In this document: positions 1 through 11,691 of the stretch, one piece after another
Numbering within the stretch: position 1 is the stretch's first letter
Layout: each line of letters starts with the position of its first letter
Origin: Avena insularis
Taxonomy: Eukaryota; Streptophyta; Magnoliopsida; Poales; Poaceae
Assembly: GCA_023614405.1 (NCBI GenBank)
Contig: CM042689.1
Location: 309,171,132 to 309,235,131, forward strand
Direction of reading: 5' to 3'
DNA length: 64,000 nt
Made by a program: the position numbers and the translations under genes
The notes under the pieces: model-generated
What the model saw: the letters and a program-made list of their open reading frames with translations, nothing else
The model's database searches: none
What the model was told of the DNA's origin: nothing

Positions 1-1079
1 AAGCAAGCATCATGGAGCTAGAATCAATGTTTTGGTAAGGTGATCAAAAGCTTTGGATTTATACAAACTTGTGGAGAATCTTGTATTTACAAAAAAGTGA
101 GTGTGAGCTCTATAGCATTCCTAGTACTATATGTAGATGACATATTGTTGATGGGGAATGATATAGAACTTCTTAAAAGTGTCAAAGACTATTTGAATAA
201 TAGTTTTTCAATGAAGGATCTTGTCAAAGCTGCATACATTTTAGGAATCAAGATTTATAGTGATAGATCAAAACGCTTAATAGCGCTTTCACAAAGTACA
301 TATTTGGACAAGGTTCTAAAGAAGTTTGGAATGGAAGAAAGCAAGAAAGGGCTCTTGTCCATGTTGCCCACTATGACCTTGAGTAAAACTCAAAGTCCAT
401 CTACGGCAGAAGATAGAGAAAGGATAAGCAAAACTCCCTATGCCTTAGCCATAGGTTCTATCATATATGTCATGCTACGTACAAGACCAGATATTGCATA
501 TGCTATTAGTTTGACTAGCAGATATCAAAGTGATCCAGGAGTAGATCACTGGATAGCGATAAAAAATTTCCTAAAGTACTTGAGAAGGACTAAGGATATG
601 GTTCTTTCTTATGGAGGTGATGAAGATCTTGTTGTAAATGGTTACACTGATGCTAGTTGGAACACCGATCCAGATGACTCTAAGTCGCAATCTGGATACG
701 TATTTGCTTTGAATGGTGCAGTAGTGAGCTAGAGGAGTGCTAAGCAAAGCATTGTGGCGAGATCTTCAACTGAATCGGAATACATAGCTGCTTCGGAGGC
801 TTCACAAGAGGCGATATGGATGAAGGGGTTCATTACGAAGCTTGGTGTGGTTCCTAGTGCGTTGGACCCAATGGCCATCTACTGTGACAACATGGGGCCA
901 TAGCCAATGCACAAAAGCCAAGGTTATACAAGAAGCTGAAGCATATCAAGCTACGTTTTCATGCTATTCGTGAGCATGTCCAAGATGGTGACATAAAGAT
1001 TTGCAAAGTACACACAGATCTGAATGTGGCAGATCTTTTGACTAAACCTCTCCCTATGGCAAAACATGACCAATACTAG
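1..1079 (+). pseudogene. Ty1-copia pol fragment (reverse transcriptase C-terminal half and RNase H), broken
   Basis: This is the end of a copia polyprotein entering from the left edge. Reverse transcriptase and RNase H copy element RNA into DNA inside the virus-like particle. The RT catalytic YVDD is encoded at 130-141, followed by the usual copia connection (TRPDIAYA near 484-507) and RNase H with a DASW motif (about 649-660) and STESEY (about 766-783). The coding phase is broken by TAG at 19-21, TAG at 730-732, and a one-base frameshift near 893-900 within the CDN region, after which the other phase runs on to the TAG at 1077-1079. The polypurine tract and LTR follow directly. Gag, protease and integrase must lie outside the window. 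Family assignment (BARE/Angela/WIS) rests on the adjacent PPT and LTR start. Confidence 0.93.
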
Positions 1080-1133
1080 AACGCCATGGGTGTTAGGTAC
1101 ATCATAATGTAACCTAGATTATTGACTCTAGTG

Positions 1134-1145
1134 CAAGTGGGAGAC
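1134..1145 (+). other. Polypurine tract of Copia-A
   Basis: CAAGTGGGAGAC directly precedes the LTR start TGTTGG. This is the usual plus-strand priming site of BARE/Angela-type copia elements, and it fixes the element as plus strand. Confidence 0.85.
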
Positions 1146-1488
1146 TGTTGGAGATATGCCCAAGAGGCAATAATAAAATGGTTATTATTATATATTTGTG
1201 TTTATGATAAATGTTTACATCCCATGCTATAATTGTATTAACCGTAAACATTAATACTTGTGTGTTTTGTAAACATAAAATAGTCCCTAGTAAGCCTCTT
1301 GTTAAACTAGCTTGTTGATTAATAAGATGATCATGGTTTCCTAATCATGAACATTAGATGTTATTAATAACAAGATCATGTCATTAGGAGAATGATGTGA
1401 TGGACACACTCCTATAGTTAGCATAGCGTAAGATCAAGTCATTTAGAGTTAGTTTGCTACAATCTTTCAAATACATAGTAACCTAACC
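1146..1488 (+). mobile_element. Copia-A 3' LTR, first segment (BARE/Angela-like)
   Basis: The LTR begins TGTTGGAGATATGCCC and is colinear with the two solo LTRs at 53474 and 61520. It is interrupted after TAACC (1484-1488) by the minus-strand element NA-1, and resumes at 11692. With both segments the LTR is about 1756 bp. Confidence 0.92.
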
Positions 1489-4400
1489 TGTAGAGGGAGT
1501 GTCCCAACCTTTATAAGGTGGTGTCCCCTGTGTTTACAATGCTAGTCCTTGGATCAATAGCTAGCATCCACAGTTTAGATGTAATATCAAGAAACAAAGG
1601 TCATAATATAACTTTATAACCAGGAATAACATAATTTTATTACATCTTTACATAGCTCATTTGGCTATTACATTACATTGCAGCGGAATAACTATAAGCA
1701 TGGTGTCCTTCATCTTCAAAGTGCCACAGGCAGACATGTTGGTTGTAGACTTTGTAATCCTAATCAATCAATCTTCACTAAAATCAATCAAACCTGCAAC
1801 ATTACAAGTTACAGCCACAAGGGTCAATACATTTGAATTGTATTGGCAAGTTTCACTACTAAGTAGAACATAAGTGGATCCTATCATTACATGCATTTTG
1901 GCTAGTAGGGTTTAAGGCTCATTTGCAGAAGCAAAATTTATCCTATCTTTTTCAAAATGGTTTTGGTCCTTTGTCAAATCTCCTTTTCAAAAATCCCTTG
2001 AACTCCTTGGTAAAATTCCCAAGTGTTCAAGTCCTTGTCAAAAATCCCTTGAGCTCCTTGGTAACCCCAAGTGCATCAAGTTTTATCAAAATCTCTTGAG
2101 CTCCTTGGTACCCCCAAGTGCATCAAGTTTTATCAAAATCTCTTGAGCTCCTTGGTACCCCCAAGTGCATCAAGTTTTATCAAAATCTCTTGAGCTCCTT
2201 GGTACCCCCAAGTGCATCAAGTTTTAAAAGTTTTCTTTTAGAAATTAGAATGTCGAGATTTCCCATAGCTTCAAACTTTAGTTGCTCAGTATTGTCCATA
2301 ACCGGGGACACGGCTAAGTACTTAGATTTTATTATCTTCTGCAGAAGTTGCACACTTTACCCACATGTCACAATCCAATCTTGTTGCCACTAGTGGCCAC
2401 TGGATTAGTGCTCACCAAGATGGAGTACCGGCAGATTGAGAATGTGATGAAGTCTTTCCAGAGGGTCCTCCCATACACCATTGCTAGCTTGTCTTCAGCA
2501 CCCATGTAGGATTCCAGGTCCTCATGTCCAGTAAACTGAAGACAATGCATGGGTCTTCCCAATGTAGTTGACTAAGCCAGAGCCATAAATAGCATGTGGT
2601 TGCACACGAAAGCCACAATTGGAGAAACATGTTCAATCTCTAAGTTTCCTGGGTGGTTTTCCTTTGGAGCACAACACAAAGAGATTGCCATAGACATGGT
2701 TCCTTTTGTTGCCACCTTCTCCAAAACTCAAAGTATCCTTGTCCACCCAGGTGGTTCATTGAGTCCTTGTTTTATTATATAAAATCACAAGTCCTTTTCT
2801 CAACTTCATAAAATCTCAACATGTGTCTCTTTTCAAAATATAGCATGGCTAAGCATGTAACAACTACATTGTTTTCACTAAGGAATGTATAGGGTATCCT
2901 ATTAGGATTTAGCATAGCATAAGTATAAAATTATTTCATGCATGTTTGAAAATCCACTAAGTATAATGAATATAGTAGGACTTTTAGATGATAGTGTAAC
3001 TTGCCTTTTTGGTAGGGAATGTTGGTTCACTCCTTGATCTTGCTAGTCTCACACTTTTCTAACTTCACTACAATCAATCAAGCAAACACAATATCAACTA
3101 GCATTCCAAACCAATAATCAATCAAACAATTCACACACATAAAACAATGGGATCTAAGTCATGCATGTAAGCATGCAAAAGATAGTTTTATTTGCAAGGA
3201 TGGTCTCCACTAGGCTTCTAAACTTTTTAAGGTTCAAGGTGGTCATTTTCCAAAGTGGCAAAGTCATTTGTAAAGGGTTTTATCTACAAACCATTTTTAA
3301 ATCCATTCATTATTTTATGTGGTGGAAAATGTTTTTATCAAAGCAACAACTTTAAGTTGTCCACCAAATAAGTTGTTGTTTCTCAAAACTTGGTGTTTAG
3401 GGTCAGTAGGTTTGATCCAAAACATTTTCCCAAAGTTTTTACTCCAAAATCATTTTCATAACAAAACCATTATTTTTATTTGGCTAGAAATGGGCTAAAC
3501 TAATTAATCCATCCTAAATTTCATCAAATTCATTTTTAACTCCATGGGTTGGTTCCTAGGGTCAGTAAGTTCATCACAAACTAATTTGCCAAGGTTTCAA
3601 CCTCAAAAACATTTTTGAATCATTTTTCTATTCTAAACAAGCATACAAATGTTTTAGAAAAAACAAACAATCTAACAGATACTATTTACTAAACAAATGG
3701 CATGGTTGGCTAGGGATTGCTCCACTGATTCCAACGATATAAAGTTTGTAATTTTTGGACGTGTGGATCAAAAGTTACAAGAGTTTCAATTTGCAATTCA
3801 AATCTGTTTCAATCTGTTTTTAAATCGAAAACCTGGCCACGCGTCGCAACGCTATTCGCTGGTACCGGTTCGGTCGGATCGGCTCTGCGGTGCGTTGGAT
3901 CTAGGTAGATCGCACGGGGCAGGACGTGTACCCTTTCGCTGTTAAGTGATTCTATCGCGTCTCTTCGATCTAAATCGAATGGCTCCTATCCACTAGCCAG
4001 GAACTGGCGGCGCTCGACGGCTGCGCGCGGCGGCGACGGTCAGATGGTGGCGGCGCCGGCGATACAGGAAGCTAGAAGGGAAGGGAAAGTGCTCACCGTG
4101 ATCGCAAGGACGTGGTGATGCTCAACGTGCGGTCGGCTTGACAAGGGGCGCTCAGGGACAGTAGAGATTGCTCGCCGGAGTGGAGCTGTGCCTCGGCCAC
4201 GTTCAGTCGTCGTCGAGGACGGTGTTAGGGATCACTAGGAGGCAAACGAAACGCATGGTCAGACGCGCAAGGACACGGTGTAGGCGTGTGCGTGAACGAG
4301 AGGGGAAGGGGTGGTCGGAAACTACCTGTGGGGCTCGTCAGAGTTGGAGCGGACGGCGGCGTAGTTCAGTCGAAGATGAAGTCATCGCTGCAGAGCACTC

Positions 4401-5638
4401 GCGAGCGAGGAAAATCTTGGTAATCGCAGCAGAGATGATGGTGAGCAAGATTGTGTGCTCTGGTAGCAGTGGGGCTAGCGGTGGTGGCGGAATTGCCGGA
4501 GGCGTCGGAGACGATGGCGGTTTGGGGCGATTCGAGCAGCTGGTGGCGATGAGGAGTTGGCGTTTGAGGGGAATGACAGAGGGAGGAGAGGCGCTTAAGT
4601 GCACGCAGTCACGGGCTGAATCAATGCGTGGTTGAGGAGGAATCAAGCGCGCATTCAAACGGCAAAAATGGCGACGAGGTTTGGGGAGAAGAAGTCGCGG
4701 CGGGTGGAAACGATGATAGTGTTGTGGGGCCTTCCTGGCAGTGAGGGAGAGAGAGAGGGGATTGGGGCCACCAGTCAGTGTCTACGCGGGTCGTTTCGAG
4801 TGTGAGAAAACGCCGGGAGGAAGAGGAGCTGGGCTGGGCCTTGTTGGGCTCTTTGGGTTGGGTCGACCAATTCCATTTTTTTCTATTCTGAAACCTTTTC
4901 TTTTTCTGAATCTAATTTCTGTTTTGAAATTCAAACAACCAAACAATACTCAAATCAATTCAAACAATCACCATACTTTGTAACTTTGAATTTGGTTCTG
5001 TTCAGTAACATAAACCAAAGTTCAAAGATCAAAATAATATTTTTATTTTAGGGTCCATTATTAATTAAATAAATAGACCATTGTTATTAAATCAAATAGA
5101 TTTTGATTTATTTAAAACTCCATTTTGAAAACTAAAACAATAACAAACCAAATCAGTAGGTTTTTATTTGAGAATATAAAATACTTGGAAAACTTATTTT
5201 AAACAAATAAACAAGTTTTGATGATTTAGAAATGGCAAAACCTTTATTTAATAAAACTTGGATAAAAAATCCTTATTACTTTATTTAAATAAACTTTTAC
5301 TAATTTTCCCAAATAGAAATATTTTGTTTTTTTAAAGACTTGGCCAAGTTTTAATTTGGCTTTGTGAAATAATTTCTTATTTAAAATCCTTCCTTTTCTT
5401 TTGGAAACTAAATCTTTTTATTTTGAAAGATCCAAAATAGTAGTTTTAAATATTTATATTTTTCTTTATTAAATGTTTATCTTTTTAAATCCCTTTAGGA
5501 TTTTATTTGATCCAAATTGGTTTGAAGGTTTCCAATTGGATTCAAAAAGTTTCTTCTCACCCTAAAAATCAAACAAAGTTTTATTTTATTCATTTATTTT
5601 TCACATTACAAGATTTGGAAAAATCTTGGGATGTGACA
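1489..5638 (-). repeat. NA-1 left LTR (3' LTR in element orientation)
   Basis: Begins TGTAGAGGGAG and ends GGGATGTGACA on the plus strand. It holds a 46-47 bp tandem repeat (2042-2226), a conserved LTR block (about 2290-2365), a GC-rich section (about 3840-4860) and a very AT-rich section (about 4870-5638, the U3 side). ORFs within the GC-rich part overlap on both strands and recur in the other LTR; I do not call them genes. Confidence 0.95.
2042..2226. repeat. 46-47 bp tandem repeat, about four units
   Basis: Units carry CTTGAGCTCCTTGGTACCCC followed by AAGTGCATCAAGTTTTATC. A looser unit precedes it (about 1986-2041). The same array is in the right LTR at about 8085-8270 with the same number of units. 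Confidence 0.9.
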
Positions 5639-5656
5639 GGCTACCACCCTTAAAAT
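5639..5656 (-). other. Polypurine tract of NA-1
   Basis: Read on the minus strand, the stretch ATTTTAAGGGTGGTAGCC ends against the LTR start TGTCACATCCC. Position and composition fit a plus-strand primer. Confidence 0.75.
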
Positions 5657-5675
5657 AAATCTCGTCCCGAGATTT
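5657..5675 (-). other. Conserved hairpin beside the polypurine tract
   Basis: AAATCTCG-TCC-CGAGATTT has perfect 8 bp arms and a 3-base loop. It lies immediately 5' of the PPT in element orientation. The same hairpin occurs at 47645-47663 (NA-2) and, with G-C closing pairs, at 43002-43021 (CHR). Confidence 0.8.
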
Positions 5676-5826
5676 GGGAAGGCTAGGGTTACAAGTAGGC
5701 TCAAAACATCTAGGGTACTACCACCCTTAAAATATTTCAATCTAAATTACATGTTGGCCTTCTTGGGATCCTGGGGAACTTCTTTGGTCAAACATCTGCA
5801 TGGTGTCCTTGGTTTCCACACTTGAC

Positions 5827-6830
5827 TCATGGGCCAAGGTTGAGATTCTCCATAGGCTTGTTCAACTTGTTCTTCATCTTTTCTGGGCAATTGCTTGCAT
5901 AATGTCCTGGGTTCTTGCAATTGAAATAGTTGATGTCTTTGAGTTCTTTACGTGGTTCTTGTGGACAAGTTGCCACATAATGGCCTAGCTCTTTGCAGTT
6001 GTTGCACACCACTTGGCCAATTTCCTTATTCTTCTGGTTCTCTGGGCATTCACTGGAATAGTGTCCCATTTCTTTACATTTATGGCATTGCACATGGCTT
6101 TTGTCCTTCTTTTGATTCTTGGGTTTCTCCAAAGCTAGGAGTGCATCCAGTTCATGTTGTTTATATGTTATCTGGTAGGTAGGAATGTCTACATGCTTCT
6201 TGGACCTTTTGTTGCTCCTTAGAAAATTTACATTCCTCTTATTTGATCCTTTGAATTGGGTTGTTTTGCTTGGAGGTATAAGTGGTCCTTTTCCTTTGTC
6301 ATCAACCTTCTTGGTAGACTTGGATCCTTCTTGATGGTTTGCAATCATTTGTTGCACTCCACCTTGTTTCCTTTGTTCCACAATGGAATAGATGGGGCAT
6401 TGGATAGGAACATGGTTGTTTCCTTCACATAGATAGCAAGTAGCTTGAGAGGTGGGACATTGTCCAACAGGATGTTTCTCTTCACAGTTGGGGCATTGAT
6501 CTCCATGCTCCTTGGAAGTATGATCCCTGTCTCCACAAATAATGCAAGCTGGGGCTCCATCTAGAATAACATTTCTGTCATCCTTGTTGTCACAAACTCT
6601 TTTGGAATAGTTTTCTTCCATATTGATCATTTGATCAGTCACTTTAAGCATCAATTGGGCTTGGTCTTCCAAAACTTTTGCAGGGTTGGATCTTCACCAT
6701 TGGTGTTGGCTATGAATTGAGCTGTCATTTGGTTCAACTGGTTCTGGGTTGCTATGAGCTTTTTCATGTTGTCCCCTTGGTTAGTGTTGGTGTCATCAAC
6801 CTTGAGGTTGGAGTCTCTTGGAGTAGTCAG
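5827..6830 (-). pseudogene. NA-1 zinc-knuckle (Gag-like) protein, start lost and frameshifted
   Basis: The longest open part (5827-6672) encodes 281 residues with a series of cysteine-histidine knuckles: a degenerate CX2C cluster, CX2CX3HX4C, CX2CX4HX4C near the middle, two more CX2CX4HX4C, and a last one with its first Cys replaced (YFNCKNPGHYASNC). Such knuckles bind nucleic acid in retroelement nucleocapsids. Comparison with the intact homologue at 47736-48683 shows that the first part of the gene lies in another frame up to about 6680 (loss of one T in a T-run) and that the homologous ATG has become CTG at 6828-6830 (minus strand). No capsid fold, protease or polymerase motif is seen. This copy is probably not functional; NA-2 keeps the open version. 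Confidence 0.8.
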
Positions 6831-7518
6831 CTGTTTGGGGTTGAATGAAGATTAGAATAGGCAATATATTTCTAAGGAAATAGTTCTAATCACACACATC
6901 ACAATTCACAGAAGCAATGTGCAAGCATTCACAAACAACTTTTTACTCAAACAACAAAGTTCTAGCACATACTTAGGCAACAAAAATATTTTTGTTATAC
7001 CACATAAGTTGATGTGGTTGACTTAAAATATGGTGGTCCATCTATAGGGTTTACTTGTGATCTTTCCATCCTTCTTGGTTGATTCTTCTTACTTGAGATC
7101 ATGGTTTCTTTGGGAAAACTCCTTGGTTACTAAACTTCAAGTGATGTGGGCTCCTTCTAACTTTTGCATTCCCTTAGTCTCTAAATCTTGAGCAAGATTT
7201 CCTTGTCTCACATGTAGTCCTTAGTGATATCCAAGTTGGAAGTCCTTGGTGAATATGCTAAAGATGTTGAAGTCATTAGAGTTGAAGAAGTTGAAGTCAT
7301 TAGAGTTGAAGAAGTCCTTTGCACATGGTGTAGTCTTGGGCCATGGGGTAGGTTTTTCCATCAAGTTTGAAATAGATGAGATGTAGAGTTGAAACCAAAT
7401 GGTTGAGAGAAGAGTTTACAAGTTTGTTTGTAAATAGGTTTTGGAACAAATACAACTCCTACTTTTCTAAGGTTTTTTTGTCCAATCCTAGGTTTACAAA
7501 TCCTACAGGCAACACAAT
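6831..7518 (-). other. Leader of NA-1 between primer site and ORF
   Basis: No coding signal. The leader contains a 24 bp direct duplication near 7269-7316 (GTCATTAGAGTTGAAGAAG twice) that is single in NA-2. On the minus strand the sequence before the lost start codon ends ACCCCAAACAG, a splice-acceptor-like end. Confidence 0.6.
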
Positions 7519-7530
7519 GCTCTGATACCA
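7519..7530 (-). other. Primer binding site of NA-1 (initiator-Met tRNA)
   Basis: On the minus strand TGGTATCAGAGC, complementary to the 3' end of plant initiator methionine tRNA, lies 2 bp from the right LTR. The next bases (ATTGTGTTGCCTGTAGGAT) match those after the primer sites of NA-2 and CHR almost exactly. Confidence 0.93.
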
Positions 7531-7532
7531 TC

Positions 7533-10500
7533 TGTAGAGGGAGTGTCCCAACCTTTATAAGGTGGTGTCCCCTGTGTTTACAATGCTAGTCCCTGGATCA
7601 AAAGCTAGCATCCACAATTTAGATGTAATATCAAGAAACAAAGGTCATAATATAACTTTATAACCAGGAATAACATAATTTTATTACATCTTTACATAGC
7701 TCATTTGGCTATTACATTACATTGCAGCGGAATAACTATAAGCATGGTGTCCTTCATCTTCAAAGTGCCACAGGCAGACATGTTGGTTGTAGACTTTGTA
7801 ATCCTAATCAATCAATCTTCACTAAAATCAATCAAACCTGCAACATTACAAGTTACAGCCACAAGGGTCAATACATTTGAATTGTATTGGCAAGTTTCAC
7901 TACTAAGTAGAACATAAGTGGATCCTATCATTACATGCATTTTGGCTAGTAGGGTTTAAGGCTCATTTGCAGAAGCAAAGTTTATCCTATCTTTTTCAAA
8001 ATGGTTTTGGTCCTTTGTCAAATCTCCTTTTCAAAAATCCCTTGAACTCCTTGGTAAAATTCCCAAGTGTTCAAGTCCTTGTCAAAAATCCCTTGAGCTC
8101 CTTGGTAACCCCAAGTGCATCAAGTTTTATCAAAATCTCTTGAGCTCCTTGGTACCCCCAAGTGCATCAAGTTTTATCAAAATCTCTTGAGCTCCTTGGT
8201 ACCCCCAAGTGCATCAAGTTTTATCAAAATATCTTGAGCTCCTTAGTACCCCCAAGTGCATCAAGTCTTAAAAGTTTTCTTTTAGAAATTAGAATGTCGA
8301 GATTTCCCATAGCTTCAAACTTTAGTTGCTCAATATTGTCCATAACCGGGGACACGGCTAAGTACTTAGATTTTATTATCTTCTGCAGAAGTTGCACACT
8401 TTACCCACATGTCACAATCCCATCTTGTTGACACCAGTGGCCACTGGATTAGTGCTCACCAAGATGGAGTACCGGCAGATTGAGAATGTGACGAAGTCTT
8501 TCCAGAGGGTCCTCCCATACACCATTGCTAGCTTGTCTTCAGCACCCATGTAGGATTCCAGGTCCTCATGTCCAAGAAATCAAGACAATGCATGGGTCTT
8601 CCCAATGTAGTTGACTAAGCCAGAGCCATAAATAGCATGTGGTTGCACACGAAAGCCACAATTGGAGAAACATGTTCAATCTCTAAGTTTCCTGGGTGGT
8701 TTTCCTTTGGAGCACAACACAAAGAGATTGCCATAGACATGGTTCCTTTTGTTGCCACCTTCTCCAAAACTCAAAGTATCCTTGTCCACCCAGGTGGTTC
8801 ATTGAGTCCTTGTTTTATTATATAAAATCACAAGTCCTTTTCTCAACTTCATAAAATCTCAACATGTGTCTCTTTTCAAAATATAGCATGGCTAAGCATG
8901 TAACAACTACATTGTTTTCACTAAGGAATGTATAGGGTATCCTATTAGGATTTAGCATAGCATAAGTATAAAATTATTTCATGCATGTTTGAAAATCCAC
9001 TAAGTATAATGAATATAGTAGGACTTTTAGATGATAGTGTAACTTGCCTTTTTGGTAGGGAATGTTGGTTCACTCCTTGATCTTGCTAGTCTCACACTTT
9101 TCTAACTTCACTACAATCAATCAAGCAAACACAATATCAACTAGCATTCCAAACCAATAATCAATCAAACAATTCACACACATAAAACAATGGGATCTAA
9201 GTCATGCATGTAAGCATGCAAAAGATAGTTTTATTTGCAAGGATGGTCTCCACTAGGCTTCTAAACTTTTTAAGGTTCAAGGTGGTCATTTTCCAAAGTG
9301 GCAAAGTCATTTATAAAGGGTTTTATCTACAAACCATTTTTAAATCCATTCATTATTTTATGTGGTGGAAAATGTTTTTATCAAAGCAACAACTTTAAGT
9401 TGTCCACCAAATAAGTTGTTGTTTCTCAAAACTTGGTGTTTAGGGTCAGTAGGTTTGATCCAAAACATTTTCCCAAAGTTTTTACTCCAAAATCATTTTC
9501 ATAACAAAACCATTATTTTTATTTGGCTAGAAATGGGCTAAACTAATTAATCCATCCTAAATTTCATCAAATTCATTTTTAACTACATGGGTTGGTTCCT
9601 AGGGTCAGTAAGTTCATCACAAACTAATTTGCCAAGGCTTCAACCTCAAAAACATTTTTGAATCATTTTTCTATTGTAAACAAGCATACAAATGTTTCAG
9701 CAAAAACAAACAATCTAACATATACTATTTACTAAACAAATGGCATGGTTGGCTAGGGATTGCTCCACTGATTCCAACGATATAGAGTTTGTAATTTTTG
9801 GACGTGTGGATCAAAAGTTACAAGAGTTTCAATTTGCAATTCAAATGTGTTTTTAAATCGAAAACCTGGCCACGCGTCGCAACGCTATTCGCTGGTACCA
9901 GTTCGGTCGGATCGGCTCTGCGGTGCGTTGGATCTAGGTAGATCACACGGCGCAGGACGTGTACCGTTTCGCTGTTAAGTGATTCTATCGCGTCTCTTCG
10001 ATCTAAATCGAACGGCTCCTATCCACTAGCCAGGAACTGGCGGCGCTCGATGGCTGCGCGCGGCGGCGACGGTCAGATGGTGGCGGCGCCGGCGATACAG
10101 GAAGCTAGAAGGAAAGGGAAACTACTCACCGTGATCGCAAGGACGTGGTGATGCTCAACGTGCGGTCGGCTTGACAAGGGGCGCTCAGGGACAGTAGCGA
10201 TTGCTCGCCGGAGTGGAGCTGCGCCTCGGCCACGTTCAGTCGTCGTCGAGGACGGTGTTAGGGATCACTAGGAGGCAAACGAAACGCATGGTCAGTCGCA
10301 CAAGGACACGGTGTAGGTGTGTGCGTGAACGAGAGGGGAAGGGGTGGTCGGAAACTACCTGTGGGGCTCGTCGGAGTTGGAGCGGACGGCGGCGTAGTTC
10401 AGTCGAAGATGAAGTCGTCGCTACAGAGCACTCGCGAGCGAGGGAAAGGTACTGGCAGATGCAGGAGATGATGGTGAGCAAGATTGTGTGCTCTGGTAGT

Positions 10501-11686
10501 AGTGGGGCTAGCGGTGGTGGCCGGAATTGCCGCCGGAGGGCGTCGGAGACAGTGGCGGTTTGGGGACGATTCCGAGCAGCCTGGTGGCGATGAGGAGTTG
10601 GCGTTTGAGGGGAATGACAGAGGGAGGAGAGGCGCTTAAGTGCACGCAGTCACGGGCTGAATCAATGCGTGGTTGAGGAGGAATCAAGCGCGCATTCAAA
10701 CGGCAAAAACGGCGACGAGGTTTGGGGAGAAGAAGTCGCGGCGGGTGGAAACGATGATAGTGTTGTGGGGCCTTCCTGGCAGTGAGGGAGAGAGAGAGGG
10801 GATTGGGGCCACCCGATTGTTGTCGGGTCGTTTCGAGTGTGAGAGAAAACGCTTCGGGGAGGGAAGAGGAGCTGGGCTGGCACTGGGCCTTGTTGGGCTG
10901 CTGGGTTGGGTCGACCAATTCCATTTTTTTCTATTCTGAAACCTTTTGTTTTTCTGAATCTAATTTCTGTTTTGAAATTCAAACAACCAAACAATACTCA
11001 AATCAATTCAAACAATCACCATACTTTGTAACTTTGAATTTGGTTCTGTTCAGTAACATAAACCAAAGTTCAAAGATCAAAATAATATTTTTATTTTAGG
11101 GTCCATTATTAATTAAATAAATAGACCATTGTTATTAAATCAAATAGATTTTGATTTATTTAAAACTCCATTTTGAAAACTAAAACAATAACAAACCAAA
11201 TCAGTAGGTTTTTATTTGAGAATATAAAATACTTGGAAAACTTATTTTAAACAAATAAACAAGTTTTGATGATTTAGAAATGGCAAAACCTTTATTTAAT
11301 AAAACTTGGATAAAAAATCCTTATTACTTTATTTAAATAAACTTTTACTAATTTTCCCAAATAGAAATATTTTGTTTTTTTAAAGACTTGGCCAAGTTTT
11401 AATTTGGCTTTGTGAAATAATTTCTTATTTAAAATCCTTCCTTTTCTTTTGGAAACTAAATCTTTTTATTTTGAAAGATCCAAAATAGTAGTTTTAAATA
11501 TTTATATTTTTCTTTATTAAATGTTTATCTTTTTAAATCCCTTTAGGATTTTATTTGATCCAAATTGGTTTGAAGGTTTCCAATTGGATTCAAAAAGTTT
11601 CTTCTCACCCTAAAAATCAAACAAAGTTTTATTTTATTCATTTATTTTTCACATTACAAGATTTGGAAAAATCTTGGGATGTGACA
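7533..11686 (-). repeat. NA-1 right LTR (5' LTR in element orientation)
   Basis: A 4154 bp copy of 1489-5638 with the same ends. Most differences fall in the GC-rich section (about 9850-10870 against 3800-4860), including a 10 bp length change near 3805/9847 and rewritten bases near 4412-4440/10443-10470. The transcription start should lie in this copy; I could not place a TATA box confidently. Confidence 0.95.
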
Positions 11687-11691
11687 TAACC

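Larger units (their letters stand above)
1489..11686 (-). mobile_element. NA-1: non-autonomous Gypsy-like LTR element with 4.15 kb LTRs
   Basis: This is a complete 10,198 bp element flanked by the 5 bp duplication TAACC (1484-1488 and 11687-11691). LTRs are 1489-5638 (4150 bp) and 7533-11686 (4154 bp). The internal region is only 1.9 kb. Orientation is minus: the primer binding site (7519-7530 read in reverse) abuts the right LTR and the polypurine tract abuts the left LTR. There is no protease, reverse transcriptase or integrase, so it must be moved by enzymes from another element. The LTRs are nearly identical except in a GC-rich stretch, so the insertion looks fairly recent. The short internal region and giant LTRs resemble LARD or TR-GAG elements. 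LTR ends and primer site match the chromovirus CHR in this window. Confidence 0.95.

Noticed and set aside
4168..4658. Long overlapping ORFs on both strands in the GC-rich part of the NA-1 LTR (also 10201-10924)
   Set aside because: They overlap on opposite strands, differ between the two LTR copies by frame-changing indels, and have low-complexity Arg/Gly or Pro/Ser composition. They follow from GC-rich sequence without stops, not from a gene.
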